A DNA stretch of 36,932 bases from Desulfopila aestuarii DSM 18488 (GTDB lineage: Bacteria > Desulfobacterota > Desulfobulbia > Desulfobulbales > Desulfocapsaceae), in assembly GCA_945863875.1 (NCBI GenBank), contig CAMBBS010000041.1:1-36932 (forward strand), given 5' to 3'. The position numbers and the translations under genes were made by a program. Under the pieces are notes generated by a model. The model made no database searches. It was given only the letters and a program-made list of their open reading frames with translations, and was not told the DNA's origin. Positions 7,002-15,783 of this stretch are shown in pieces; position 1 is the first letter of the stretch, and the number at the start of each line of letters is the position of its first letter.

Positions 7002-8579
7002 TCATTTCGCCCCTCCTGCTGATGCGTCGGCCACCTTTGCGCCCATCACCCCCAGCACTTTTTGCCGCACCCATGCTTTTTCGCCCGCCCGCACCCCGCC
7101 GGTAACCAGCAGAAGCACCAGCGACACGGCCACCTGCACCAGGCCGGCTCCGGCAAGGATACCGGCCAGCCAAAAGCGACCGTAACTCGCGGCCGAAAGG
7201 AGCCACGTCAGCGCCAGAAAAAGCATAGCTCCGGAAAACACGCACACCAGGACCGGATGCAGAATCTGCCGGAGATATTCCCGTGGCGAGATACGGAAAA
7301 ATTGATTGGTCAAGACAATGAAATAACAAGAAGCAATGGCCGTGCTGCCGGCCACGCCCAGTGCCGCGCCAACCAGGCCAAGGCTATAGGCCAGGGGTGG
7401 CGTCATGACCAGACAGAGCACCACATTGACCACCGAGTAGCGGATCTCCCAGCCGAGCCGGGCGAATCCCCTGGCCGCCGCGCTGCTGGTGCCGGTAAGC
7501 AGATGAATAAGCTTCCCGGCGGAAACAACATACATCACCGCCACCGCTTCCTGGTATCCGTCTCCGAGCCAGACCTGGATAGCCCAGGGCGCAACCGCCA
7601 TGAGATAGGTGAAGAGGATTGCGGTCAACATGCCCATGTAGCGCGACGAGTCTACAAACAACCCCCGGGCCTGGGCCATGTCGCCCTGGCCCTGGAGCTG
7701 TGACATCAGCGGCATCACCACGCCGCTGATGTCTGAGGGAATTCTCGCCCCGGTAAAGGGCATTTTCCTGCCGATCTCGTATATACCCGTGGCCGCCAGG
7801 CCGAGCATTCTCGTGATGATCAGCCGGTCAAAAGTCGACATGAAGATGTTTATTATTGCGAGAAGCTGCATCTTCCCCCCGTAAGAAAGGAGCAGGGTCA
7901 AAGAGGGCCGGTCACAGTATCGCAGCCGTATGGCCAGCCCCGGCACCAGCCTGTAGGCAAAAACCATGTTGATGACAATGGCCAGGAGATAACGAACGAG
8001 AAATGCCGCCATCATCCCGAAGACGCCGAAGCCGGCCAGCAGAAACACCACAATGAGGAGCAGTTCAAGAAAGGAGGTGAGCAGGCGGACCTTGGCGGTC
8101 AACACCATGTGCTGCATGCCGTCGAGAGCCCTGCCAAAACAGTTGAAGGAAATATCCAGCATGAAAACCAGCCCGGTCCCCATGAACAGCAGGCCCGCCA
8201 TCCCCCGCAATTCCGGCTCAATGTTCAGGACGTCGAGAAGCAGCCCCATGCCCAGCCACATGCCGGTCATCAGCACGAGGGAAGCGATGCAGGTAAGAAG
8301 CAATCCGGTGCTGAGAAGCCTGTTGGCCCGTTCCACTTCCTGCCGGGCATGGAATTCGGCGACATACTTGATATAGGTTGACTCCAGGCCGGTTGAGGTC
8401 AGGGCAAGAAAACTGATGACGACAAAACAGAGACTCCATAATCCGTATTCCGCCAGAGTGAGATAATGGAGAATAAAGGGGGTAAGGAGGAATCGGCTGC
8501 CGAGATACCACCCACTGGCAAGCATCGAGTAATACGAATTCCTTGTCGCCTTCCCCGCCACAGTTTCGGCCTTTTTCAT
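7002..8579 (-). CDS. wzx: Polysaccharide flippase (Wzx/MOP superfamily)
   Basis: A 525-residue protein with about 12-14 membrane segments. The N-terminus, SRFLLTPFILHYLTLAEYGLWSL, is typical of the polysaccharide-specific transporters of the multidrug/oligosaccharidyl-lipid/polysaccharide superfamily. Members flip undecaprenyl-diphosphate-linked repeat units from the cytoplasmic to the periplasmic leaflet for polymerisation. Its start overlaps the stop of the Wzc-like gene by four bases (ATGA), so it belongs with wza and wzc in one unit. The functional name is from family and context; substrate specificity cannot be read from the sequence. Confidence 0.88.
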   Translation of the reverse strand: MKKAETVAGKATRNSYYSMLASGWYLGSRFLLTPFILHYLTLAEYGLWSLCFVVISFLALTSTGLESTYIKYVAEFHARQEVERANRLLSTGLLLTCIASLVLMTGMWLGMGLLLDVLNIEPELRGMAGLLFMGTGLVFMLDISFNCFGRALDGMQHMVLTAKVRLLTSFLELLLIVVFLLAGFGVFGMMAAFLVRYLLAIVINMVFAYRLVPGLAIRLRYCDRPSLTLLLSYGGKMQLLAIINIFMSTFDRLIITRMLGLAATGIYEIGRKMPFTGARIPSDISGVVMPLMSQLQGQGDMAQARGLFVDSSRYMGMLTAILFTYLMAVAPWAIQVWLGDGYQEAVAVMYVVSAGKLIHLLTGTSSAAARGFARLGWEIRYSVVNVVLCLVMTPPLAYSLGLVGAALGVAGSTAIASCYFIVLTNQFFRISPREYLRQILHPVLVCVFSGAMLFLALTWLLSAASYGRFWLAGILAGAGLVQVAVSLVLLLVTGGVRAGEKAWVRQKVLGVMGAKVADASAGGAK

Positions 8580-10771
8580 TGTTCCGCGGTTCCCTTTTTA
8601 CTGAATTTTGCCGCGAGAGCACAGGCCATGCCAGAACAGGCGCCTGACACTGCATCGAGGCAGACGTCAAACCAGAGTTTCTTTTTTTCCCCTCCCCAAT
8701 TCAGGACGGGGGCCAGGGCAGGCACCCCGAGGCGAAGAAAGAGCTCGGCAGTCCGCCGAAGATCCCGGTACAAGGCGGAATCCCCCTGACTGACGAGCAC
8801 CACCACATCGGCCCTGACGGCGAGATATTCGGTGAAATCAGCGGCCATTACCGGGCAGGAGTCGATACAGATCAGGTCATACTGCGACTTCACCTCGTGC
8901 AGGAAGTCACTGAGTTTTCTGGCCATCACCCGGTCAGGGCTCAGGGTGTGGGAAAAGATGATGTCGATGTCACGCCGTGGGTCATGGTAGAGACAGTCCG
9001 CCCATGCCTTCGTGCCTGCCAGCAAGTCTTCAATTCCGGGGTGGGAAAAAGGGACGTTCATTTTCTCAAACAGGTCTTCCCGCCGCAGGTTGCCGTCGAG
9101 GACCAGCACCCGTCCAACATGGTAGGTAAGGGCGTGGGCGGTATTGAGCAGTATTTCCGTGGTCCCGGATTTCTCGTCCACCGCGGTGAACAGAAAAATC
9201 CGTCCCCCATGGTCTTCATATTCCCGGTACAATCGAATAGCCAGGCTGCGTATCGCTTTGGCGGCGGTGGCGTCCCGCCGGTCGCTGAGAAGATGGAGGA
9301 AACAGCTCCCTTTCGGCCCTCGGGAAATCGGCCATGACGGGGGGTGGCCGAGGGCGCCGGTGATGTCTTTCGGGCTGCGCAGGCGATTGTCGAAAAACTC
9401 CAGCAGCAGAAACACTCCGCCGACGCCGCCGAAAGAGGCGGCTACACACAACATCAGCAGCTTTTTGATGTTTGAGCCGGCCGGGCTTTCCGGCACCATG
9501 GCCCGGGACTCGACGGTCACCCGCAGCGGGGATCGGGATTCGGCCTCGAGCTCCTGGATGCGGTTGTTGATACGAAAGAGCAGATCCCTGGCATGGCTGA
9601 GTTTCGTTTCCAGGGACTTGCTGTGCAGCAAAGCGGATGAATTCTTCCCTGAATTCGACTTTGCCGCATCCAGGGCGGTGGCTATGGCCTGTTCATTCTT
9701 CTCGGCCTCGTGAAAACTATTTTCTTTTTTGATCAGTTCCCGGTTGAGTTCAAGATCTCGTTTGCCGTAGGCGATCGCCTGGACCGTGTCCCTGGTTTCC
9801 CGGCGCTGTTTTTTCTCATACTCACGCATCGCCTCCATCCGTCCTTCGACCCTCTTCCTGTCTTCATTACCTTTGGTGACTCCGTCGATAGTCGCGCGCA
9901 TAACCTGAAGCTGCTGGTACGTCCAGGAACTGGTGAAATCTATGGCCCGATTATCCATGACCGCTTCCTCGATGAGCGGATTGAGGGAAAGTTTGGCTAA
10001 TTGTTCGGTCTTTTTTTTCTCAAAATTAAAGGCATGTTCCGCTTCGACCCGCCGACTGAAGGCGTGGACATAGGCCTCCTGCAGGTTGACGGCCAGTTTC
10101 TGCCAGAGATTGAACTCTTCGGAAAAGGAGCTGGAAAGCACCGAGGTGGCGGATGTCTGCAGCTCCTCCTCCTTTATCTGAATGGTTTTGACCAATTTTT
10201 CTTTTTCTTCGGTCAGGTACCGCAGTCTCCGTTCGTTTTTATTTTCCAGCTCCTCTTCCATTTTCTTCAGGTAGGCATCGATGATGGCGTTGAGCATCGG
10301 CGCCAGTCCCTCCCGGTTCGGTCCCTGGACGGACAACTCGACGAGATGGGTGGCCGCCACCGGGGTAACGGTCACCATTCCCTGGAGCAGGGCGACACAA
10401 TCCTTCGCCGGCAAATTTTCAGGGAAAATACCCTTCTTGTCTGTCTCGGCCATGCCCTCAATAGACATTGAAAGAATGGTAAATTCCTTTATCCGCCGGG
10501 CCTGGGTGCGCACATAGTCGTGATAGAAAGCGGTGATTGAAAGATCCTCGGATTTGGTGATAAGAGAGGCAACCACCGGGTCGATCTTGAGGCTGGCATG
10601 GACCTCATAATTCGGTCGGGCCATTTTCAGCACCACTGGAACGAGCATGGCAAGAATGAACAGCCCGGCGATGAAGATCATCAGCCCATACCGAGAAACA
10701 AAGCCGAAAATATCGAAAGGTTTCTTTGACCTGCCGGTGAGTTCCAGGCTGTGGTCGACTTGTCTACCCAT
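8576..10771 (-). CDS. Chain-length determinant with Wzc-like tyrosine-kinase domain (probably degenerate)
   Basis: A 731-residue inner-membrane protein. It has a first transmembrane segment at about 28-50, a Wzz-type periplasmic domain with long charged coiled coils (about 170-410), the proline motif VPESPAGSN and a second transmembrane segment at about 436-460, then a BY-kinase-like domain. Walker A' (VLVLDGNLRR, 555-564) and Walker B (YDLICIDSCP, 631-640) are recognisable. The Walker A region reads TAVDEKSGTTEI (529-540) and lacks the usual PxGEGKS glycine pattern. There is also no tyrosine cluster at the C-terminus. It probably sets chain length and gates export together with the Wza-like protein; kinase activity is doubtful. 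The open frame can start at a TTG at 10795, but I chose the ATG at 10771, which has AAGGAG upstream. Confidence 0.85.
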   Translation of the reverse strand: MGRQVDHSLELTGRSKKPFDIFGFVSRYGLMIFIAGLFILAMLVPVVLKMARPNYEVHASLKIDPVVASLITKSEDLSITAFYHDYVRTQARRIKEFTILSMSIEGMAETDKKGIFPENLPAKDCVALLQGMVTVTPVAATHLVELSVQGPNREGLAPMLNAIIDAYLKKMEEELENKNERRLRYLTEEKEKLVKTIQIKEEELQTSATSVLSSSFSEEFNLWQKLAVNLQEAYVHAFSRRVEAEHAFNFEKKKTEQLAKLSLNPLIEEAVMDNRAIDFTSSWTYQQLQVMRATIDGVTKGNEDRKRVEGRMEAMREYEKKQRRETRDTVQAIAYGKRDLELNRELIKKENSFHEAEKNEQAIATALDAAKSNSGKNSSALLHSKSLETKLSHARDLLFRINNRIQELEAESRSPLRVTVESRAMVPESPAGSNIKKLLMLCVAASFGGVGGVFLLLEFFDNRLRSPKDITGALGHPPSWPISRGPKGSCFLHLLSDRRDATAAKAIRSLAIRLYREYEDHGGRIFLFTAVDEKSGTTEILLNTAHALTYHVGRVLVLDGNLRREDLFEKMNVPFSHPGIEDLLAGTKAWADCLYHDPRRDIDIIFSHTLSPDRVMARKLSDFLHEVKSQYDLICIDSCPVMAADFTEYLAVRADVVVLVSQGDSALYRDLRRTAELFLRLGVPALAPVLNWGGEKKKLWFDVCLDAVSGACSGMACALAAKFSKKGTAEQ

Positions 10772-10805
10772 GGTCGTACATTCTCCTTCAACCAAAGCGT
10801 GCCGG

Positions 10806-11897
10806 CTACTCCTGCAGCTGGAAGACCCTGTTTGTCAGGCCAAGGTTATCCAAAATGCTCGTCGACATACTCAGGACCGAGAGCGAGGGCAGGAGTTGCT
10901 CCATGGCATAATTGAATTTTCTTGCCCCGGTAGGCCCGACGTAGACTATGTCATCCTGGGTCAGTATATAATTCTTTTTGAAGTCCCCGGTTTCCAGCAT
11001 GGTTTTGAAATCAATCTGCCGAATGTCCCCCATGGCGCCGTTTTGACGGAGAATATACACCTTGTTCAGGTCTGCATCTCTGGTATAGCCTCCGGCACGC
11101 ATCACCGCATCGACCAGGCTTAAGCCGCGTTTGAGCATGACCGGCCCCGGCTTTTCCACCTCGCCCAGAACCATCACCATCTCATCTTCGGCCTCGGGAA
11201 TGAAGATGACATCGTTATTGAGGATGCGGGCATTGAGGGCCATATTGCCGTGGTCAAGGAGGTCACGCAGGTCAATCCAGATAACCGTGTCACTGCCACG
11301 AATGATCGCACACTTGGTGAGGAAGCTGTCCTTGCCGATGTGCGGCAGGCCACCTGCCAGGGCGAGGGCTTCGAGGAGGGTCCCGTTGCCGGGAAAATTC
11401 ACCACCCCCGGCTGACTCACCCGCCCCAGGACAAAGGCCTTGTTGTTATGGAATTCCCTGACAATAACGGCTATCTCGGGGAATTCGTAGTTGCGGGAGA
11501 GAGTACCGGTGATTTCCGCTGCAACTTCTACGACGGTTTTTCCTTTGACATTTATCACGCCGACTTTGGGTATGGAAATTATACCATCGGGGGCGACTAC
11601 CACATCTTTCCTGGAGATCTCCGGGCGATTCCACACGGCAATTTCCATAACATCGCCTGGTCCAAGCCGATACTCCCCATGGCCGTCACTGGAGAGTTGC
11701 CTGATTATCGCCGCATTGGCAAACTGTTTCACCGCATCCCGCCCCTTGACTTGAAAGGAGGAGGAAGCGCCGCCTGGCCCGCCCCCTTCCGGTGGCGGAG
11801 TACCCTGGGGATTGACCCCCAGGGAGGCACATCCGCTGAGGGCAAGGATTAACACCAGACACAATACATACGCCATCCTGGCGAATACTTTTTTCAT
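10806..11897 (-). CDS. wza: Outer-membrane polysaccharide export lipoprotein (Wza-like)
   Basis: A 363-residue lipoprotein: charged N-terminus, hydrophobic stretch and lipobox L-S-G-C with the lipidated Cys at 23. A poly_export domain follows (E-Y-R-L-G-P-G-D-V-M-E-I, starting near 75). Two SLBB segments are recognisable by VLGRVSQPGVV and VLGEVEKPGPV, each followed by an A-L-A-G-G or A-G-G-Y turn. Such proteins form the octameric outer-membrane channel for EPS and dock on the Wzc-like partner encoded 34 bases downstream. It heads a new transcription unit: the 290 bases before it hold a strong sigma-54 promoter motif and a structured leader. Confidence 0.9.
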   Translation of the reverse strand: MKKVFARMAYVLCLVLILALSGCASLGVNPQGTPPPEGGGPGGASSSFQVKGRDAVKQFANAAIIRQLSSDGHGEYRLGPGDVMEIAVWNRPEISRKDVVVAPDGIISIPKVGVINVKGKTVVEVAAEITGTLSRNYEFPEIAVIVREFHNNKAFVLGRVSQPGVVNFPGNGTLLEALALAGGLPHIGKDSFLTKCAIIRGSDTVIWIDLRDLLDHGNMALNARILNNDVIFIPEAEDEMVMVLGEVEKPGPVMLKRGLSLVDAVMRAGGYTRDADLNKVYILRQNGAMGDIRQIDFKTMLETGDFKKNYILTQDDIVYVGPTGARKFNYAMEQLLPSLSVLSMSTSILDNLGLTNRVFQLQE

Positions 11898-11974
11898 GGC
11901 CTTGCTTTCGTGCCTTGCTCCGGACAGCCTGGCCGCATAACCAGAAAACTGAAGAAGGCTTTCTAATGAATAAC

Positions 11975-12008
11975 AAAAAGTGACCTACAGGGCGCGCATC
12001 CCCCCTGT
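11975..12008 (-). terminator. Possible attenuator hairpin in the wza leader
   Basis: On the minus strand the repeat ACAGGG...CCCTGT (ten-base loop) is followed within ten bases by a run of five T residues at 11,979-11,975. A second pairing, CCTACA with TGTAGG, shares bases with it, so the two structures exclude each other. This could be an intrinsic attenuator, but the T run is short and interrupted. No known riboswitch consensus was recognised. Confidence 0.3.
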
Positions 12009-12048
12009 GGGGTGGTTGTAGGCAAAGGTTGATCTTCCCCGTGGCCTT

Positions 12049-12064
12049 TGCAACAGCCATGCCA
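12049..12064 (-). promoter_or_regulatory. Sigma-54 (-24/-12) promoter of the wza-wzc-wzx unit
   Basis: The minus strand reads TGGCATGGCTGTTGCA. It differs from TGGCACG-N4-TTGCW at only one position, and GG and GC are ten bases apart as required. The predicted start is near 12,039, giving a leader of roughly 140 bases before the wza ATG at 11,897. A sigma-54 activator is encoded at 20,858 next to the same cluster. Confidence 0.7.
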
Positions 12065-12187
12065 GCCCCGGCCAAACACGACATGCAACTGATATATTTA
12101 TATTTTATAGATTTCTTGATACCCTGGACACGGCCTCGGCCTATCAAGCTGAGAGGTTTGCCCCCGGCCGCACTGTTAAAGCGAGGG

Positions 12188-13198
12188 TCATCCGGCGATG
12201 GACGCCTTCAACAAAAACCGGCCGGCAATCACTCGCCCCAGGGTACGGGCGAGCAGGATGGGCAGGAGAAGGCCGGCGAGAAGGCCGGCAACCAGGTGCA
12301 AGACGACCTGATCAAGTGCCAGGAAATGATGCAGGACGATCCGGACGCCGCTGGCGGTGATGACGTGGACACAGTAAATCTCCATACTGTATCGCCCCAG
12401 CCAGGCAACAACAGCCGCCAGACGGCGGGCAAGAAACGGAATGACGGTCACTGTCGTGCTTATTCCGGCGACGGCCAGCGCCAATTGCAGACTAGGGGCA
12501 TCAGCCGCCCCCTCGCCTGCGTAAAACACGCTGTAACAGGCAAGCAGAAAACACACCGGCAGGGCGGCGGCTCTGGCCCGTTCGCAGGATGGTGCCGGCC
12601 AGTGAGAGGCGCAGGACATGGCCAGAACAAAATAGACCAGATAGTGCGCGACAGCCTGTACCTGGAACACTCCAGGCAAGGAAGAACGAAAAAAATACAG
12701 CATAAGCGAGAAAACAACAGTTACAGCCACCTGGTTGGCCTCGGTCATCCCCATACGGCCAAGCAGGGAGAAGACAAGGCTTGTGACAATAAAAATCAAC
12801 AACAGCGCATAGAGAAACCAGAACTGTTCCACCGGCCGCCAGAGAATTGTCCACAGCTCACCCCACCCGGCCTGACTGTTGGTGTATCCACGCAAGGTTA
12901 TCTTACAGCCGAGTTGCAGGACGGACCAGAACAGATAAGGCAAGACGATGCTACCCATCTTGCCCCGCAGCAGACCGATGCCCTGCTTTCTGAAACTTGA
13001 CAGGAAAAACAGGCCGGAGAGAAAAAAGAACAGCGGCATGTGAAAGCTGTAGATGGAGGCATCAACCAGACGGTACAGGCGGCTGTCGGCAACTATCCCT
13101 CCATGCTCCAGTCCCCGCGCCACATGGCCGTAAACCACCAGAACAATACCGATGCCCTTGGCGCTGTCTACCCAGTCAAGCCGCTGTTCGCCGTTCAT
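12188..13198 (-). CDS. Membrane acyltransferase (acyltransferase 3 family), EPS O-acylation
   Basis: A 336-residue protein with about ten membrane segments. It starts with the hallmark of the acyltransferase 3 (OafA/YrhL, fucose 4-O-acetylase-like) family: R-L-D-W-V-D-S-A-K-G-I-G-I-V-L-V-V-Y-G-H, with the likely catalytic His at residue 25. SFHMPLFFFLSGLFF (about 51-65) is also typical. These enzymes move acetyl or other acyl groups onto surface polysaccharides at the membrane. The start at 13,198 lies inside the end of the GT2 gene (23-base overlap), so translation is probably coupled. It is the last gene of the ten-gene unit. The acyl donor and target sugar are not determined by sequence. 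Confidence 0.88.
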   Translation of the reverse strand: MNGEQRLDWVDSAKGIGIVLVVYGHVARGLEHGGIVADSRLYRLVDASIYSFHMPLFFFLSGLFFLSSFRKQGIGLLRGKMGSIVLPYLFWSVLQLGCKITLRGYTNSQAGWGELWTILWRPVEQFWFLYALLLIFIVTSLVFSLLGRMGMTEANQVAVTVVFSLMLYFFRSSLPGVFQVQAVAHYLVYFVLAMSCASHWPAPSCERARAAALPVCFLLACYSVFYAGEGAADAPSLQLALAVAGISTTVTVIPFLARRLAAVVAWLGRYSMEIYCVHVITASGVRIVLHHFLALDQVVLHLVAGLLAGLLLPILLARTLGRVIAGRFLLKASIAG

Positions 13199-14288
13199 CG
13201 CCGTCTCTCCTCCCCGTGGCCAGCCTGCTTTGCCGGTTGCGCAGCGGCCGGTGCAGCAGTTTGCCGAGCGAGAATCGTGCTACGCCGAGGATATCCGGCA
13301 CAACGACCAGGGAACAGTGCCAGGCATAGAGCCGCGCCTGTTCATGGCTTATGCCCTTCTCCTCCTGGAAGGAGCCAACCCGGAACAGGCGGGGAAAGAA
13401 GAGCAGTAAAAAACCGATCGCCAGCACTGTTGGCACGGCGACCGCCACCGCCGGCCACACCGGAACCAGCAGGGTCAGCAGCAGCGCCAGGATTACCGAG
13501 CCGGCAAAACCGCCGCCACGCACCAGTATCCGCCGATATTCCTTTCGCCAGAACGGCGTCGGATCATCACCAAAGCGATCGACGACCGCCGCAAAGGCGT
13601 AGCCTGAACGATATGCCCGCCGCCAATACTGCTTGACGGAGGTCATCGCCAGGTCATGCAGGGTCATATTGACATCAAGCTGGCGGATGCGCCAGCCGGC
13701 CAGCCTGATGCGGCGGCTCAGCTCCGGGTCCTCACCGCCCACCAGTTCCTCATCGTAGCCATCGTTGCCAGCCAGCACTTCCCGCCGTATCATGACGTCG
13801 CCGCCAAAGCTCTCCGCCTCCCCGGGCCGGCCGTTCCATTCCAGGCTGCCGATCCAGTTAAAAACGGAAAGCTCCGGGTGCATTTCCCGGCGATAGCCCA
13901 GGACCGCGGCCACCCCCTCGGCCATGGCCGCCACCCCACAGCGCAGCCAGGCCGGATCAAGAATGGTGTCAGAGTCAAGAAACTGGACCAGGGGGGCGCT
14001 GCCGGCCCGCCACCCGCCGTTGCGGCCGAGGCCCGGGGTGGGATGCTCAGGGCTGAGGGCGATGGCCCTCACCCCCGGAAAGGTCCCGGCAATCTCCAGG
14101 CTCTGGTCGTCCGACCCACCGTCCACATAAAAAACCGTCAGCAACTCCCGGGGGTAATCGGCGGCAAGAATCGACTCCAGGCACGATCCCAGCGTTGCTG
14201 CGGCATTGACGCCGATTACCACACAGTCTATGGCCGGCAGACCGAGGGCACCACCGCCTGTTCCGGTCGACGCGTCGACGTGTTCCAT
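13176..14288 (-). CDS. Glycosyltransferase family 2 with C-terminal membrane segments
   Basis: A 370-residue GT-A enzyme. The GT2 core starts at DCVVIGVNAAATLGSCLESI (21-40), followed by V-D-G-G-S-D (55-60) and the metal-binding DSD in V-Q-F-L-D-S-D-T (101-108). GGEDPELSRRIRLAGW (about 195-210) provides the ED-type catalytic-base motif. After about residue 265 there are two hydrophobic segments and a basic tail, so it is probably membrane-associated. It is predicted to add a sugar to the lipid-linked repeat unit. The open frame can begin at a GTG at 14,297 overlapping the upstream stop. I prefer the ATG at 14,288 because AAGGTG precedes it at a normal distance. Confidence 0.85.
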   Translation of the reverse strand: MEHVDASTGTGGGALGLPAIDCVVIGVNAAATLGSCLESILAADYPRELLTVFYVDGGSDDQSLEIAGTFPGVRAIALSPEHPTPGLGRNGGWRAGSAPLVQFLDSDTILDPAWLRCGVAAMAEGVAAVLGYRREMHPELSVFNWIGSLEWNGRPGEAESFGGDVMIRREVLAGNDGYDEELVGGEDPELSRRIRLAGWRIRQLDVNMTLHDLAMTSVKQYWRRAYRSGYAFAAVVDRFGDDPTPFWRKEYRRILVRGGGFAGSVILALLLTLLVPVWPAVAVAVPTVLAIGFLLLFFPRLFRVGSFQEEKGISHEQARLYAWHCSLVVVPDILGVARFSLGKLLHRPLRNRQSRLATGRRDGDERRTAA

Positions 14289-14293
14289 GGCCT

Positions 14294-14812
14294 TCACCTT
14301 TTCAAGATAATACGCGCCGGGATGCCCACGGCAATGGCATGGTCGGGCACCGAACGGATAACCACGGCATTGGCGCCGATAGTGACATCATTGCCGATCG
14401 TGATGGGCCCCAGCACCTTCGCGCCGGCACCGATAGTGACATTATCACCGATCTGCGGCGCGGCCTTCTCTTCGATATTTTTCAGGCCGACGGTGACGCC
14501 GTTGCGCAGGATGCAGTTATCACCAAAACGGGCATAGCCACTGACGATGATCTCGCCGAAATGATCGATGCGGAAATTGCTGCCCACCTGCACCTCACAG
14601 GGCAGTTCAATCCCGGTCAGGACCTGGATGGCCTTAAAGAGGATTTTATACACCAGGGACAACGGCTTGCGCAAAATTGCCGATTTGATCCGATAGCGCC
14701 AGCGGCCGAAACGATAGACGAGCATCACCCAGAACCCCTGACAGGACCAGTCGCCCGCGTAGGTGGCGAGATCCGCCCGGATATTGCTAAATAATTGCAT
14801 CTTGTTTACCAC
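14294..14812 (-). CDS. Serine acetyltransferase-like hexapeptide acyltransferase
   Basis: A 172-residue protein. Its N-terminus, F-S-N-I-R-A-D-L-A-T-Y, and the following helix match the CysE-like acyltransferases of EPS clusters. The beta-helix follows (F-R-I-D-H-F-G-E-I-I-V-S-G at about 80-92, then VTIGAGAKVLGPITIG) and ends with VGIPARI. The His in the RIDHFGE motif is the likely active-site residue. It probably O-acetylates a sugar of the repeat unit, since CysE itself would be expected near cysteine genes. The GTG at 14,812 overlaps the upstream GT2 stop by seven bases; the ATG at 14,800 is an alternative start and neither has a clear ribosome binding site. It shares its architecture with the acyltransferase at 1949-2458, but the N-terminal domains differ. 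Confidence 0.8.
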   Translation of the reverse strand: MVNKMQLFSNIRADLATYAGDWSCQGFWVMLVYRFGRWRYRIKSAILRKPLSLVYKILFKAIQVLTGIELPCEVQVGSNFRIDHFGEIIVSGYARFGDNCILRNGVTVGLKNIEEKAAPQIGDNVTIGAGAKVLGPITIGNDVTIGANAVVIRSVPDHAIAVGIPARIILKR

Positions 14813-15780
14813 GGCACGGGAGGTGCCTCGCTGCCGAAGCGGGTTATCCGCAGTGACCGGTGAATTTCCTGCAGGACGGCGGCCGACGTCCGCCGCTTAG
14901 CGGCGCCTTCCGCCCTGCCCGGCAGCAGATTGACGAGAAAGCGCAGGAGGTGCCAGCCATATTCCACTCCGGCATTGGCAAGTACCGCCGCCAGCCCGCT
15001 GTTTTTCCGGAAGTACAGCCATTCACTGCGCATTCTGAATTGCAGCAGCTGATTGGCACCGCGGTCGAACTGCTGATCCTTGCGCGTTTTGCTGCTTGCC
15101 CCACCCACGTGCACCACCTCGGCATCCGGAATAAAGTAAACCTGCCAGCCGTGCCTTTTTGCCGCGAGGCAGGCATCGGTTTCTTCGTAGTAGATGTAGA
15201 AACGTTCGTCGAACAGGCCACGCTCTTCGAGCAGTTGACGCCGATACAAGGTAAAGGTGCCGGGCACCCAGTCAACCTCCATCGGTACGTTATGGCCAAA
15301 CCCGCCGAACTCGTGCCGGGCGAAAAGCGGGGAACCCGGATAGCGGCTGCGCAATCCGGAAATGGTGAAAAACTTTCCGACAACCCCGGGAAACCGCCGG
15401 GCGGATGGGTCGAGGCTGCCGTCCGGCTTGACCAGGCGGCCGCCGCAGAGTCCGCACTGTGGATGACAATCCATAAAGGCGACCGCATTGTCTATTGCGG
15501 TCGGTTGGACAAAGGCATCCGGATTGAGCAGAAGGATATAATCGCCACTGGCGTGGCTCCAGGCCTGATTGTTCGCCGCGGCAAAACCAACGTTGGTCGG
15601 GTTGGCCATCAAGATCACCTGAGGATACTCGGTACGGACCATCCCGGCCGAGTTGTCGGCGGAATTATTGTCGACGACAAAGACCTCAAGTTCCTGCCGG
15701 CACCCGGCGGCAAACAGCCTGTCGAGACATTGCCGGAGCATGTCTCTGGTGTTATAACTGACGATGATGGCCGACAGCAT
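14806..15780 (-). CDS. Glycosyltransferase family 2, rhamnosyltransferase-like (WbbL type)
   Basis: A 324-residue GT2 protein starting LSAIIVSYNTRDMLRQCLD. VVDNNSADNS (35-44), NVGFAAANNQA (63-73) and LLLNPDA (83-89) are the signature of WbbL/RfbF-like enzymes that commonly transfer rhamnose. D-W-V-P-G-T-F-T-L-Y-R-R and the EETDACLAAKRHGW segment supply the acceptor and catalytic-base region. Family membership is clear; the donor sugar (dTDP-rhamnose or another) is only suggested, and no dTDP-rhamnose biosynthesis genes are in this window. It starts three bases after the stop of the RsbW-like gene, so a regulatory protein and a glycosyltransferase are translated back to back. Confidence 0.85.
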   Translation of the reverse strand: MLSAIIVSYNTRDMLRQCLDRLFAAGCRQELEVFVVDNNSADNSAGMVRTEYPQVILMANPTNVGFAAANNQAWSHASGDYILLLNPDAFVQPTAIDNAVAFMDCHPQCGLCGGRLVKPDGSLDPSARRFPGVVGKFFTISGLRSRYPGSPLFARHEFGGFGHNVPMEVDWVPGTFTLYRRQLLEERGLFDERFYIYYEETDACLAAKRHGWQVYFIPDAEVVHVGGASSKTRKDQQFDRGANQLLQFRMRSEWLYFRKNSGLAAVLANAGVEYGWHLLRFLVNLLPGRAEGAAKRRTSAAVLQEIHRSLRITRFGSEAPPVPW

Positions 15781-15783
15781 ATG

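Larger units (their letters stand above)
11898..12187. other. Leader region of the wza unit
   Basis: This gap separates the ten-gene upstream unit from wza and holds no credible gene. Read on the minus strand, it has an AT-rich stretch (about 12,085-12,120), then a sigma-54 motif (12,049-12,064), then about 140 bases of predicted untranslated leader with several inverted repeats. The repeats are GCAAAGG/CCTTTGC (12,022-12,028 with 12,045-12,051), CCTACA/TGTAGG (11,984-11,989 with 12,017-12,022) and ACAGGG/CCCTGT (11,987-11,992 with 12,003-12,008). The first arm of the GCAAAGG pair lies partly upstream of the predicted start. Confidence 0.6.

Noticed and set aside
11898-12187. A c-di-GMP (GEMM) riboswitch in the wza leader
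   Set aside because: Some GCAAAG-type words are present, but the conserved GEMM core and its two-helix arrangement cannot be laid out on the sequence.
12029-13000. Long plus-strand open frame (323 codons) opposite the membrane acyltransferase
   Set aside because: It is antisense to a clear acyltransferase 3 gene, rich in Gln, Gly and Lys, with no family pattern and no ribosome binding site.
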